The notes under the pieces were generated by a model. The model was not told the DNA's origin, ran no database searches, and saw only the letters and a list, made by a program, of their open reading frames with translations. A stretch of 45,789 bases of DNA. Origin: Deltaproteobacteria bacterium. Lineage in GTDB: Bacteria > Desulfobacterota > Desulfomonilia > UBA1062. The stretch is from positions 1 to 45,789 of the forward strand of contig JAHDKO010000090.1 in assembly GCA_018436855.1 (NCBI GenBank), read 5' to 3'. The translations under genes were made by a program, and so were the position numbers. Each line of letters opens with the position of its first letter. The first letter of the stretch is position 1. Positions 15,809 to 23,478 of this stretch are shown here, piece by piece.

Positions 15809-17656
15809 ATGGCATATTCACGGAAATATCTGTGGCAGATCGGCGTGCCTGCAGTGTGCCTGCTCGCGCTCGTCATTCTGTGGGCCTGCAGCGGCGGTTC
15901 CTCGGGGGAAGGCTATCAGGCCGAAGGGGCCTACGGCAGGGTCGGCGTTCTGATCACGGACGCCCCTTCCCACGAATACGAGCATATCTGGGTCACCATC
16001 ACCGAGGTATCCCTGCTGTCGGCAGACTGCGGCGGGCATCGTGCCTGTGCGGGCAAGGAGTGTGATGAGGATGAGATCGTCTGCGACGACGAGGAGCGCG
16101 GCGATCGCGAAGCGCGCCGCTGGGAAGAATCCCGGGACGATGACGAATGCGGGCGTGAATGCGACGAAGAGCGTGAGTGCGGGGTTCAATGCGACGGGGA
16201 CGAATCCGGCGATCAGGAGTGTGGAGACCTGGAATGCGATGCGCCGTGTGATGATGACGATTGCGATCCCTATGGATGCGGCGGCGATTCGTGCGGCCGT
16301 GAAAAGGTCGTCACGATCTTCAGCTCCGAGGAGGGCTATGCGCTTGACCTTCTGCAGTACCGGGACGACGACTTTCTCCTCCTGCTCAACGAGGAGGTTC
16401 CTGCAGGCAGATACTGCAAGATACGCCTGAGGATCTCCGAGGTCCGGGCCGAGGGAGGGCCGTGCGAATATCTGGACATCAAGCTGCCCGGCGGCAAGAT
16501 CGATCTCAACCCCCGGGGGCCTTTCGAGCTCGGCGAGAACGAGCTCGTCTACCTGAGGCTCGATATCGATGTGGACAAGTCCATCCATCTCCACGCCACC
16601 GGATCCGAGAAGTGCATATTCCGACCCGTGGTCTTCGTGGATATTCTGGGCGGTGAAGAGCTGTCTCCATGCCCGAGATTCATCAGGGGGCAGGTGGGAG
16701 AGCTTCACGACGAATACGGAGACTCGCTCTCCGAATCGTTCACGCTGAAGCGGCATGAGAAAGACGGGGGAGACTGCCTGGGAGAGATCCGCGTGTGCCT
16801 GCCGGACGATGTCCTGGTATTCGCCGGCAGCATGGGGTCCGGCTCTCCTGCGGATCTTGAGGAAGGCGAGTATGTCACGGTCTGGGGAGCCCTGCGCGAG
16901 GGCTGCTTTACCGCCTCGCTCGTCATTCTGGGCGATTGTCTGGCCGTGAGGGGAACCATCGAGGAGGTGAGCGGCTGCGACGAGTTTCTGCTGAAGCCCG
17001 ATCCCTGCGAAGAGATCTCGGGCTCGGTCCGGGTTGTCCTGCCGGAGGGTGCTCCTGTGATTACCGGGCGCGACACTCCCGAGGAGCACGACATCCTGGA
17101 TGCAGGAATGCGCGTCTTGGTTGCGGGCGTTTTCGATGCGGATGATCAGGGGCTCTACGCAGGCCTCGTCCTGGTGCAGGCGGACGAGCTGTCCGGTGTG
17201 CTCGGTGCGGTGGAGTGCGCGGCTGGCGGGTGCTCGTTCGTCATTGAGGCCGAGGCAGGCCGGATCCTGGAGGCATTCGTGCCGGCAGGAGCCCGGATCG
17301 TCCTGGAAGGCGGTATCCCGATTCCCGGTAACATGATCCCGCTTCTTGCCTGCAACGCATATCATATCAAAATCGTAACCGGTCGCGATAGGGCCTCGGC
17401 CGAAGTGCGCGTCACCCCGGAGTCTCTCGCCGGAACCGTGGAAAAGGTCTACCCGTACAGCAGGACGCTGCAGGTCGACGGCCTGTCGGTCAGGATGATT
17501 CCCCATGCCACGGGGGTGTACATCGGTGAGGAGGTGGATACCCTGGTCTCACTCGATATCCTCAAGCCGGGCGACAGGATCACCTGCTTCGGGCTTAAGT
17601 CCTGCAGCGAGGACCTGGAAGATTTCCACACCTTCGTCTTCCTGGTGAACCAATAA
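15809..17656 (+). CDS. DUF4382-type lipoprotein with a Cys/Asp/Glu-rich insertion
   Basis: A 615-residue predicted lipoprotein: hydrophobic N-terminus with lipobox ILWAC (Cys27). A DUF4382 domain follows, with RVGVLITDAP (44-53), VTITEVSL, EGYALDLLQY, VPAGRYCKIRLRI and FRPVVFVDI. Inside that domain, between about 74 and 162, sits an insertion with 14 cysteines amid Asp and Glu (for example ECDEERECGVQCDGDE). The rest (about 290-615) has several beta-rich repeats resembling DUF5666-type modules, for example RGTIEEVSGC and DAGMRVLVAGVFD. The start is chosen for its AGGAGG site. No CxxCH heme motif is present. Function unknown; the insertion may bind metal or be disulfide-rich. The convergent hemolysin III gene lies beyond a repeat pair. 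Confidence 0.85.
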   Translation: MAYSRKYLWQIGVPAVCLLALVILWACSGGSSGEGYQAEGAYGRVGVLITDAPSHEYEHIWVTITEVSLLSADCGGHRACAGKECDEDEIVCDDEERGDREARRWEESRDDDECGRECDEERECGVQCDGDESGDQECGDLECDAPCDDDDCDPYGCGGDSCGREKVVTIFSSEEGYALDLLQYRDDDFLLLLNEEVPAGRYCKIRLRISEVRAEGGPCEYLDIKLPGGKIDLNPRGPFELGENELVYLRLDIDVDKSIHLHATGSEKCIFRPVVFVDILGGEELSPCPRFIRGQVGELHDEYGDSLSESFTLKRHEKDGGDCLGEIRVCLPDDVLVFAGSMGSGSPADLEEGEYVTVWGALREGCFTASLVILGDCLAVRGTIEEVSGCDEFLLKPDPCEEISGSVRVVLPEGAPVITGRDTPEEHDILDAGMRVLVAGVFDADDQGLYAGLVLVQADELSGVLGAVECAAGGCSFVIEAEAGRILEAFVPAGARIVLEGGIPIPGNMIPLLACNAYHIKIVTGRDRASAEVRVTPESLAGTVEKVYPYSRTLQVDGLSVRMIPHATGVYIGEEVDTLVSLDILKPGDRITCFGLKSCSEDLEDFHTFVFLVNQ

Positions 17657-17662
17657 ACAGAA

Positions 17663-17940
17663 ACAGGGGGACGTCCGTGAAATTTGGACATTTGGCTTTT
17701 GCCCCTCCACGATCGGCAAAGACGAGCACGGTTAATGGACATCCAGGAATACATGTACCTTTCTCTTCCGGATCGGTCAAGGAACTGGTTTGTGGTGAAT
17801 GGCATGTCCTTTTCTTTCATGTTTTACGCCGTGGTTGTCTGAACGCATTCCTGTCTTGCAGATAGCCGACGAGGAGGAACATTCCAGACAAATTCCATTT
17901 GTGGGAGCCAAATGTCATTATTTCACGGACGTCCCCCTGT
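17663..17940. repeat. 278-bp element bounded by 35-bp near-perfect inverted repeats (REP/MITE-like)
   Basis: The arms 17663-17697 and 17906-17940 match as reverse complements in 32 of 35 bases. Each arm contains the core GGGGGACGTCCGTGAAAT, which includes the palindrome GGACGTCC, and ends ACATTTGGCT. The element fills the space between two convergent genes: the left arm starts six bases after the DUF4382 stop and the right arm ends eleven bases before the hemolysin III stop codon on the other strand. The interior has no transposase. A 35-codon plus-strand frame (17735-17842, starting MDIQEYMYLSLPDRS) has no ribosome site. It may be a non-autonomous mobile element or a REP pair mobilised by a Y1-type transposase elsewhere. 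Confidence 0.75.
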
Positions 17941-17951
17941 TTTTACTGTTT

Positions 17952-18596
17952 TTAGAAGTAGGTGTAGACTGCCAGGTAGTGGGCGGCTGATCCGCCGAGA
18001 ACGAAGAGATGGAAGATCTCGTGGAAGCCGAAGCGCTTTCCGATGGGCCGTTTCAGGACATAGAAGATCGCTCCGGTGGTATAACATATGCCGCCTGCAA
18101 AGACCCAGAAGAGGGCGACCGGGTTAAGGCTTTCGACAAGGGCCTTGATGCCGACGGCCGCTACCCAGCCCATTGTGAGGTACAGTCCGGTTGAAAGCCA
18201 ACGGGGGGCGTTTATCCAGAAGGTTTTGAACAGCAGTCCCAGGAGAGCCATACTCCAGATGGCCGCAAAGATGCCCCAGCCCCAGGGCCCGCGCATGGGG
18301 ATCAGACAGAAGGGCGTGTAGGTGGCTGCGATGAGGATAAAGATCATCATGTGATCAAACCTTCTCAAACAAAGATTGCCTCTCTCGGAGAAATCAAGCC
18401 AGTGATAGAGCGTGCTGGCCGTGTAGAGCATGATCATTCCCGATCCGAATACGATCCCGGTCAGCAGGTGCCATGGTCTCACGGGATTCACGGATCTTAC
18501 GACCAGCACGGCCAGCCCGATGACCGACAATAAGATGCCGAAGCAATGAGTCAGCCCGCTGATTGGATCTTTGAATCTCGACAATAACTCACGCAT
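17952..18596 (-). CDS. Hemolysin III / PAQR family membrane protein
   Basis: Integral membrane protein of 214 residues with about seven hydrophobic segments. The family motifs are all present: DPISGLTHCFG near the N-terminus, ASTLYHWLDF, RFDHMMIFILIAATYTPF, and the C-terminal FGFHEIFHLFVLGGSAAHY with its histidines. These His and Asp residues form the presumed metal site of the PAQR/CREST superfamily (hemolysin III, YqfA, adiponectin receptors). Bacterial members have no settled function. The start at 18596 has GGAGG six bases upstream; an in-frame ATG at 18608 is less likely. It stands alone, convergent with the DUF4382 gene. Confidence 0.92.
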   Translation of the reverse strand: MRELLSRFKDPISGLTHCFGILLSVIGLAVLVVRSVNPVRPWHLLTGIVFGSGMIMLYTASTLYHWLDFSERGNLCLRRFDHMMIFILIAATYTPFCLIPMRGPWGWGIFAAIWSMALLGLLFKTFWINAPRWLSTGLYLTMGWVAAVGIKALVESLNPVALFWVFAGGICYTTGAIFYVLKRPIGKRFGFHEIFHLFVLGGSAAHYLAVYTYF

Positions 18597-18907
18597 TGCA
18601 ACCTCCACTGCATTTCATGATCCGGAGAATAGCACTGTCGAGCGATGGTTATAAGTGAATCAAATGTAAACGTTCTATCAAGGAAATGTGAAGATGGAGG
18701 GAGGCTCGAAAAAACGGCACTATCTCATGGTACCAGAGTGGTGACCGCCTTATGTTAGCGGGCCTCAGACGGGCCCTTCTGGCAGGAAAGGGCACGTTGC
18801 CGACCATATCTGAGGACATGTGTCTCAAGGTATGCAGGCTAAAATGAACTCGTCCAAGGAGAATGAAGGTCAATATCTCCCAGTTATTCTCCTATTTTCC
18901 TGTTCTT
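18597..18907. other. Gene-free stretch upstream of hemolysin III
   Basis: About 310 bases without a supported gene. It includes a small GC-rich hairpin candidate around 18759-18778 (GGGCC with GGCCC). Otherwise it shows nothing but low-complexity intergenic sequence leading into the tandem repeats after the ribonucleotide reductase gene. Confidence 0.4.
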
Positions 18908-19026
18908 CCAAAAAGGTGATCGAATGTCCAAATTTCACGGACGTCCCCCTTTTGACACTGTTTTTCCAAAAAGGTGATCGAATGTCCAAATTTCACGGAC
19001 GTCCCCCCTTTTGACGGACGTCCCCC
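18908..19026. repeat. Tandem 58-bp repeat carrying the REP-like core, 3' of ribonucleotide reductase
   Basis: Copy 1 (18908-18965) and copy 2 (from 18966) are near-identical and start CCAAAAAGGTGATCGAATGT. Each carries the core motif on the minus strand (18923-18949 and 18981-19008). A third, partial core lies at 19013-19026. The array ends ten bases from the stop codon of the leftward ribonucleotide reductase gene (19036-19038), so it would be transcribed as that gene's 3' tail. Copies have the same orientation relative to the gene as those after the DUF4382 and hemolysin III genes. It is not CRISPR: there are no unique spacers. Confidence 0.8.
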
Positions 19027-19035
19027 TTTTGAGAA

Positions 19036-20763
19036 TCAGCAGACCTTGCAGGTGCTGCAGGTGACGACCTGGTCTGGCCTGCTCTGGTCGCGGTAGATGG
19101 TGATGCCCTTGCAGCCGAGGTCATAGGCGAGCTGGAAGGTGTCCTTCATGCCCTGGATGGTGATGTTCGAGGGAAAGTTGATGGTCTTGGATACGGCGCT
19201 GTCAGTATGGCGCTGAAAGGCCGCCTGGATTCTGACGTGCTGCGAGGGCGGGATATCCAGCGCCGTGGCGAAGAGATCGCGCAGTTCCGGGGCAAGAAGG
19301 GAAACGTCGGGTGACTGGCTTCGGGAAGTCCGGGCGGCTTCACTCTCCGGGCCTTTCATGGCATGATCCGCGGCAAACCTCCGGAAGACCGGGTCGACTT
19401 CGTGCAGCTCGATTCCGCCTGCGGCCCTGCGCGTGGTGCTGATGCCGAAGATCGGCTCGATTCCCGAAGAGCAGCCGGCAATGATGCTCAGGCTTCCGGT
19501 GGGCGCGATGGTGGTGACCAGGGCGTTCCGCAGGGGAGCCTCGTTTCGCGCGGCATAGACGCTCCTGCTGAAGTTCGGGAACGGGCCCCGCTGCCCGGCG
19601 AGCTCTCGCGATGCCTCGCGGGCCTGCTGCGAGATGTAGGACATGATTTCTTCGGCGATCCTGACGCTCTCGTCCGATCCGTAGCGCATCCCCATCAGGA
19701 TGAGAAAGTGCGCGAATCCCATAACCCCCAGGCCGATCTTCCTGTTTGCACGGGTGATTTTCTCGATCTCGGGGATGGGGAAGTGATTCACGTCGATCAC
19801 GTCGTCGAGGAACCTGACCCCGAGCTTTATGGTCTCCCCGAGTTTTTTCCAGTCGATCTCGGGCCCCCGTGCGCCCGGGCGTACCATCTTCACCAGGTTG
19901 ATCGAGCCCAGGTTGCAAGACTCGTAGGGCAGAAGCGGCTGCTCGCCGCAAGGGTTGGTGGCCTCGATGGCACCCAGGGAGGGTGTCGGGTCGTTCCGGT
20001 TGATCCGGTCGAGGAAGAGCACGCCCGGCTCGCCGCTCTTCCATGCGGACCCGACCATCAGATCGAAGAGTTCGTGTGCATTCACCCGGGCTTCGGGCAT
20101 CCGGGTCCGGGGGTTGACGAGCTCGATCTCGCGGTCTGCCTTCACGGCATGCATGAAATCATCCGTGATGCCCACGGAGAGGTTGAAGCTCCGGAGCTCC
20201 TCCGGGTCTCCCTTGACCTCGATGAACTCCCGGATATCGGGATGATCCACCCTCAGCACCCCCATATTCGCCCCGCGCCTCGTTCCTCCCTGCTTGATGA
20301 TCTCGGTGGCGGCGTTGAAGATCTTCATGAAGGAGACCGGGCCGCTCGCGATGCCGCTGGTGGCGGCCACGATGTCGTTCTTCGGCCGCAGGCGGCTGAA
20401 GGAAAACCCGGTCCCACCGCCGCTCTGGTGGATCAGGGCCGTTTCTTTGAGCGTTTCGAAGATAGACTCCAGGTTGTCCTGAAGGGGGAGAACAAAACAC
20501 GCGGAGAGCTGGCCCAGATCTCTTCCGGCATTCATGAGGGTAGGGGAGTTCGGCAGAAACTCCAGGGAGCTCATGAGCTCGAAGAAGCGTTCTTCGTGCC
20601 GGGAAGATCTGGTGTTCCAATCATACACCTTCTCGGCGGCAGCCACATGTCGGGCCACCCGGCGGAACATGTCAGCCGGCGCCTCCACCACCTCTCCGTG
20701 CTCGTCCTTTTTCAGGTACCTGGCTTGAAGTATCCTGTATGCATTCTCCGACAGCTCTGTCAT
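19036..20763 (-). CDS. nrdJ: Vitamin B12-dependent (class II) ribonucleotide reductase, short form
   Basis: Adenosylcobalamin-dependent ribonucleotide reductase of 575 residues, oxygen-independent, making deoxyribonucleotides for DNA synthesis. The family landmarks are PNSPTLMNAG, the redox cysteine in LSACFVLPL, GGGTGFSFSRLRP, the finger-loop radical site NPCGEQPLLPYESCNLGSIN, APTGSLSIIAGCSSGIEPIF, and the C-terminal reducing pair CSTCKVC. It is shorter than many NrdJ proteins (about 700-800 residues): the N-terminal ATP-cone allosteric domain is absent. The ATG at 20763 is used because the frame upstream has no family similarity; the nearest GGAGGG is about ten bases away. Neither an adenosylcobalamin riboswitch nor an NrdR box was recognised upstream. 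Confidence 0.93.
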   Translation of the reverse strand: MTELSENAYRILQARYLKKDEHGEVVEAPADMFRRVARHVAAAEKVYDWNTRSSRHEERFFELMSSLEFLPNSPTLMNAGRDLGQLSACFVLPLQDNLESIFETLKETALIHQSGGGTGFSFSRLRPKNDIVAATSGIASGPVSFMKIFNAATEIIKQGGTRRGANMGVLRVDHPDIREFIEVKGDPEELRSFNLSVGITDDFMHAVKADREIELVNPRTRMPEARVNAHELFDLMVGSAWKSGEPGVLFLDRINRNDPTPSLGAIEATNPCGEQPLLPYESCNLGSINLVKMVRPGARGPEIDWKKLGETIKLGVRFLDDVIDVNHFPIPEIEKITRANRKIGLGVMGFAHFLILMGMRYGSDESVRIAEEIMSYISQQAREASRELAGQRGPFPNFSRSVYAARNEAPLRNALVTTIAPTGSLSIIAGCSSGIEPIFGISTTRRAAGGIELHEVDPVFRRFAADHAMKGPESEAARTSRSQSPDVSLLAPELRDLFATALDIPPSQHVRIQAAFQRHTDSAVSKTINFPSNITIQGMKDTFQLAYDLGCKGITIYRDQSRPDQVVTCSTCKVC

Positions 20764-20836
20764 CCCGGACCATCCCTCCTTTTCCGTAGTAATAATGATG
20801 ACGCCTGCCCCGGGGAAGACCCTTCGATGAACCTGC

Positions 20837-20866
20837 TTGAAATACGCTCCGTTTTGGAGATAGTAT
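20837..20866 (+). promoter_or_regulatory. Weak candidate promoter for the small secreted protein
   Basis: TTGAAA (20837-20842, five of six) and TAGTAT (20861-20866, four of six) are 18 bases apart, about 135 bases upstream of the gene starting at 21000. Spacing and match are only fair. Confidence 0.3.
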
Positions 20867-20999
20867 ATTCTTAAAGAAATCGCCGGAGCTTCCGCGCTCA
20901 TCAGGGATAGTGACGAACAGGCAGACGGCTGACGGGACCGGCCGGGAATGCTCTCAAGAGTCCCTTCGATAGTGAGTACTTCTTTAAGGGGAGGGTGAA

Positions 21000-21455
21000 A
21001 TGAGGAAGAGGTGGTGGACAGTGGGCGTGTGCATGGCCGTTGTGGCGCTGGTGTCCGTGGCCTCGGTCGCCGTGGCGCAGCGGACCACCGTGGTGGGCAT
21101 AGCCTACGGCACCTATGAGATCGTTGCCGACAGCGGAGACGTCTATGAGGTGGTGGCCGATGAAAAGGGCAGCGAGCTTGCCGGCCTGGACGGTATGAGG
21201 GTGAGTGCCAGCGGTCTGCTCGACATCGACAGCGGGCGCATGATCCTCCAGGTGATGTCGTACAAGGTGCTGGAGGACCAGCTCCTGGACCAGGATGAGA
21301 TGATCGGGCAGGAACCCTTCGAACCCATGATGGAAGACGATTATCCGCCGGAAGAAGATCTCTTTCCCGATCAAGAGCCCTACTTCGAAGAAGAGCCCCT
21401 GGCCGAGCGGGAATATCTGGACGGAGATCTGCCCGGAGACATGCTCCCGGAATAG
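21000..21455 (+). CDS. Small secreted acidic protein of unknown function
   Basis: 151 residues with a clear signal peptide (MRKRWW, hydrophobic core, cleavage after VAVA near residue 26). The mature part starts with a short beta-rich module (TTVVGIAYGTYEIVADSGDV to MILQVMSYKVLED) that resembles small OB-like periplasmic domains. It ends in a very acidic, proline-containing tail (about 100-151) rich in Glu, Asp and Pro. AGGGTGAA precedes the ATG. The gene is divergent from nrdJ across 236 bases. No family is recognised with confidence; an envelope protein is inferred. Confidence 0.82.
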   Translation: MRKRWWTVGVCMAVVALVSVASVAVAQRTTVVGIAYGTYEIVADSGDVYEVVADEKGSELAGLDGMRVSASGLLDIDSGRMILQVMSYKVLEDQLLDQDEMIGQEPFEPMMEDDYPPEEDLFPDQEPYFEEEPLAEREYLDGDLPGDMLPE

Positions 21456-21532
21456 GCGTGGATGATCGGATTCCCCCTGCTCCCGGACCGCGAGCACACG
21501 GCTGCGGATGAATCGATCCCGGGTGTGCGGCG

Positions 21533-21898
21533 CTAGTGGTGATGCTCTCCGCAGCCCTCATGGGCCGCGCATGACGTGCCGGAGTCGTTCAGCGATCCGT
21601 TGAGCCATTCCTCGACCACCTGCGTCACGTTGCCGCTGCACCCGCGGACGACCTCGATCCCATGAGAGGCCAGCACATTGACCGCACCGGCGCCCATATT
21701 GCCCGCGAGCATGATCTTTACCCCCATGCCCGCCAGGACGCCCACGATATTCGACTTGCAGCCGCAGCCTGCAGGCGGCTGAACGATCTCCCGGTCTACG
21801 ATCTTTCCCTGATCGTCCACCGTTACCACGGTAAAGTGCTCGCAGTGACCGAAATGGCTGTCCACCCTGTCTCCGGTCGAAGGAAGTGCAATTTTCAT
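21533..21898 (-). CDS. NifX/NifB-type dinitrogenase iron-molybdenum cofactor-binding domain protein
   Basis: A 121-residue member of the dinitrogenase iron-molybdenum cofactor biosynthesis family (RNase H-like fold). Visible are the N-terminal MKIALPSTGDRVDSHFGHCE, the strand ADREIV-type region (GKIVDREIVQPPAGCGCKS), VGVLAGMGVKIMLAGNMGAGA and GIEVVRGCSGN. Stand-alone members are widespread in anaerobes without nitrogenase and probably bind or deliver metal clusters. The C-terminal tail is Cys/His-rich (CAAHEGCGEHHH), a likely extra metal site. No nif gene is nearby. It is monocistronic and leftward. Confidence 0.9.
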   Translation of the reverse strand: MKIALPSTGDRVDSHFGHCEHFTVVTVDDQGKIVDREIVQPPAGCGCKSNIVGVLAGMGVKIMLAGNMGAGAVNVLASHGIEVVRGCSGNVTQVVEEWLNGSLNDSGTSCAAHEGCGEHHH

Positions 21899-22112
21899 CT
21901 CATGTTCTCCATTCTGCAGGTGATTGTCCCTCCAACGATGCTCTGACCACTATCTCACGCATCTTTGCCGGTCGGGCAGGATGCATGGACGGTGTCACGC
22001 GAACGTATCCGGAACAACATGTTTCATAATCACATAATGCGTCCTCCGATCAACCCCCTTCTGAATGGGGGCCTCTCGAGACCCTTTTGCCGTGAAGGCA
22101 ATGGAAAGCCGT

Positions 22113-23123
22113 CTATGTGTCCTTTGCAGGCCCGGTGATATCCCGGTAGTACAGGTTCCTGACCACCATGGTGAGCGGCACGGCCAGAATCGTGCCCACC
22201 GATCCCAGCACCCACGACCAGAAAATGAGCGAGAGGATGATGAGCAGGAACGGGATATCGAGAGTCTTTTCCATGAACCTTGGCTTGAGGACGTTGTCCC
22301 ACAGGAGATTGTTGATCGTGAACAGGACCAGGACCGCCACGGCGGTCACAGCACCGGATTCCAGAAAACCCAGTGCCACGGGCGGCACGACAGCGACAAA
22401 ACCACCGATAACCGGGATGAAGTTCATGAAAAAAAAGAGGATTCCCCAAGTCACGGCGAAGTCGACGCCCAAGGCAAGGTACAGGACGATGTTGATAACG
22501 GCCTGGACCGCGCCGGTGGCGCTCGTGACGGCCACATAGGCCTGGACGTCTCTGCTCGCATCCTGAAGAATCGATATGAGCGGCTTTTCCCCTCCGCGGT
22601 ATTGCGACCTTTTCAGGTCCTCTCCCAGAAACTCGAACAGCAGAATTGCCACGAGAAGGACGAGCAGCAGGGTGTTGCCGAGCAGGTTGCCTATCTGTCC
22701 CAGGATCATGCGGGCGTATCCGATAACGCGCGAGGGAGTGAGACCCTCCAGCGGTCTGACCTGGGCAAGGTCGATGTCCCGGGCCGCCAGATAATCGATA
22801 ATGGTGGTATAGGTGCCTGCCAGGTTGGTCTCGTAGGCGGGCAGCCTCTGTGTCAAGCCAACAATGGAATAGCTCATGAACACGGCGAGCGCGATGCCGC
22901 CGAAGATCACGATCAGGAGCGTGGCGAGCACTGCCGGCGCCTCGGGCACGCGGTTGCGCATCATCCAGTTGGGCAGGGGCAGGATGGCATATGCGAGGAG
23001 CCAGGCGAGGAAAATGATGTTCAGCACATTGGCCATGGCCTGCATGCCCGCAACGATGATAACCAGGCACGCCCCGCCGATGAGGATGCGCATCAAGAGA
23101 GATTCTGCTTGTGAGCTTCTCAT
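22113..23123 (-). CDS. AI-2E family transporter (PerM/YdiK-like permease)
   Basis: Polytopic membrane protein of 336 residues of the AI-2E exporter / PerM family. Hydrophobic segments begin with LLMRILIGGACLVIIVAGM and end near the conserved SWVLGSVGTILAVPLTMVVR. The diagnostic region ITWGILFFFMNFIPVIGG-type (here VTWGILFFFMNFIPVIGGFV) and NNLLWDNVLKPRFMEKTLDI are present. Family members export small molecules or act as ion antiporters; the substrate cannot be predicted. The ATG at 23123 (MRSSQAESLL) is preferred over an upstream in-frame ATG at 23171 whose extra residues are Gly/Pro/Arg-rich. Confidence 0.92.
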   Translation of the reverse strand: MRSSQAESLLMRILIGGACLVIIVAGMQAMANVLNIIFLAWLLAYAILPLPNWMMRNRVPEAPAVLATLLIVIFGGIALAVFMSYSIVGLTQRLPAYETNLAGTYTTIIDYLAARDIDLAQVRPLEGLTPSRVIGYARMILGQIGNLLGNTLLLVLLVAILLFEFLGEDLKRSQYRGGEKPLISILQDASRDVQAYVAVTSATGAVQAVINIVLYLALGVDFAVTWGILFFFMNFIPVIGGFVAVVPPVALGFLESGAVTAVAVLVLFTINNLLWDNVLKPRFMEKTLDIPFLLIILSLIFWSWVLGSVGTILAVPLTMVVRNLYYRDITGPAKDT

Positions 23124-23197
23124 GCCCCTGCCTCCACGGGAACAGGACCCTGGAAATGAGGATACGGGCAACGAGCCCGACTCTCAAGTTAGAGTTA

Positions 23198-23219
23198 GGG
23201 GACGTCCGTGAAATTTGGA
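23198..23219 (+). repeat. Single copy of the REP-like core motif
   Basis: GGGGACGTCCGTGAAATTTG followed by GA matches the core found after three other genes in the window. Here it lies upstream of the permease and is opposite in orientation to the flanking leftward genes, so the 3'-tail placement is not universal. Confidence 0.75.
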
Positions 23220-23238
23220 AATTCGTCTTTTACTTTAT

Positions 23239-23277
23239 CCTGATCACCACATCCCGGTGTGGAAACCGGGCATCAGG
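23239..23277. terminator. Nested hairpin downstream of the 3-hydroxyacyl-CoA dehydrogenase gene
   Basis: CCTGAT (23239-23244) pairs with ATCAGG (23272-23277). Inside it, CCCGGT (23253-23258) pairs with ACCGGG (23265-23270). It lies about 200 bases downstream of the leftward dehydrogenase stop and could mark the transcript end. No T-run follows on either strand. Confidence 0.35.
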
Positions 23278-23478
23278 GGGCTTGAAGGCCTTTTATGCCA
23301 ACGTGCCAACGTGAAGAGAACTCGACAGGGTTTCCGATTCCCGGCATGTGTTTATACCGTGAGACAGAGACCCGTGCATAGGCGGCCGCCCTGTGGCGCT
23401 CGACGGTCAAAGGAAGGAGCAGGCTTTATAGAAGCCCATATAAGGCATGGATGTCTTGAGGTCATATCGGAGAGCGGC

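Larger units (their letters stand above)
23124..23478. other. Intergenic region with a REP-like copy and a nested hairpin
   Basis: No gene is supported between the AI-2E permease start and the end of the 3-hydroxyacyl-CoA dehydrogenase gene. The region carries one lone copy of the REP-like motif and a nested inverted repeat, listed separately. Bases 23280-23478 show nothing recognisable. Confidence 0.5.

Noticed and set aside
17735-17842. 35-codon frame inside the inverted-repeat element
   Set aside because: It has no ribosome site and no similarity I can recognise; mentioned only in the repeat entry.
18908-19026. CRISPR-like short tandem repeats
   Set aside because: Two and a half direct tandem copies with no unique spacers and no cas genes; better read as REP-like tandem duplication.
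21533-21898. Nitrogen fixation locus
   Set aside because: The NifX-like protein stands alone with no nifHDK, nifB or nifEN; single-domain members are common in non-fixing anaerobes.
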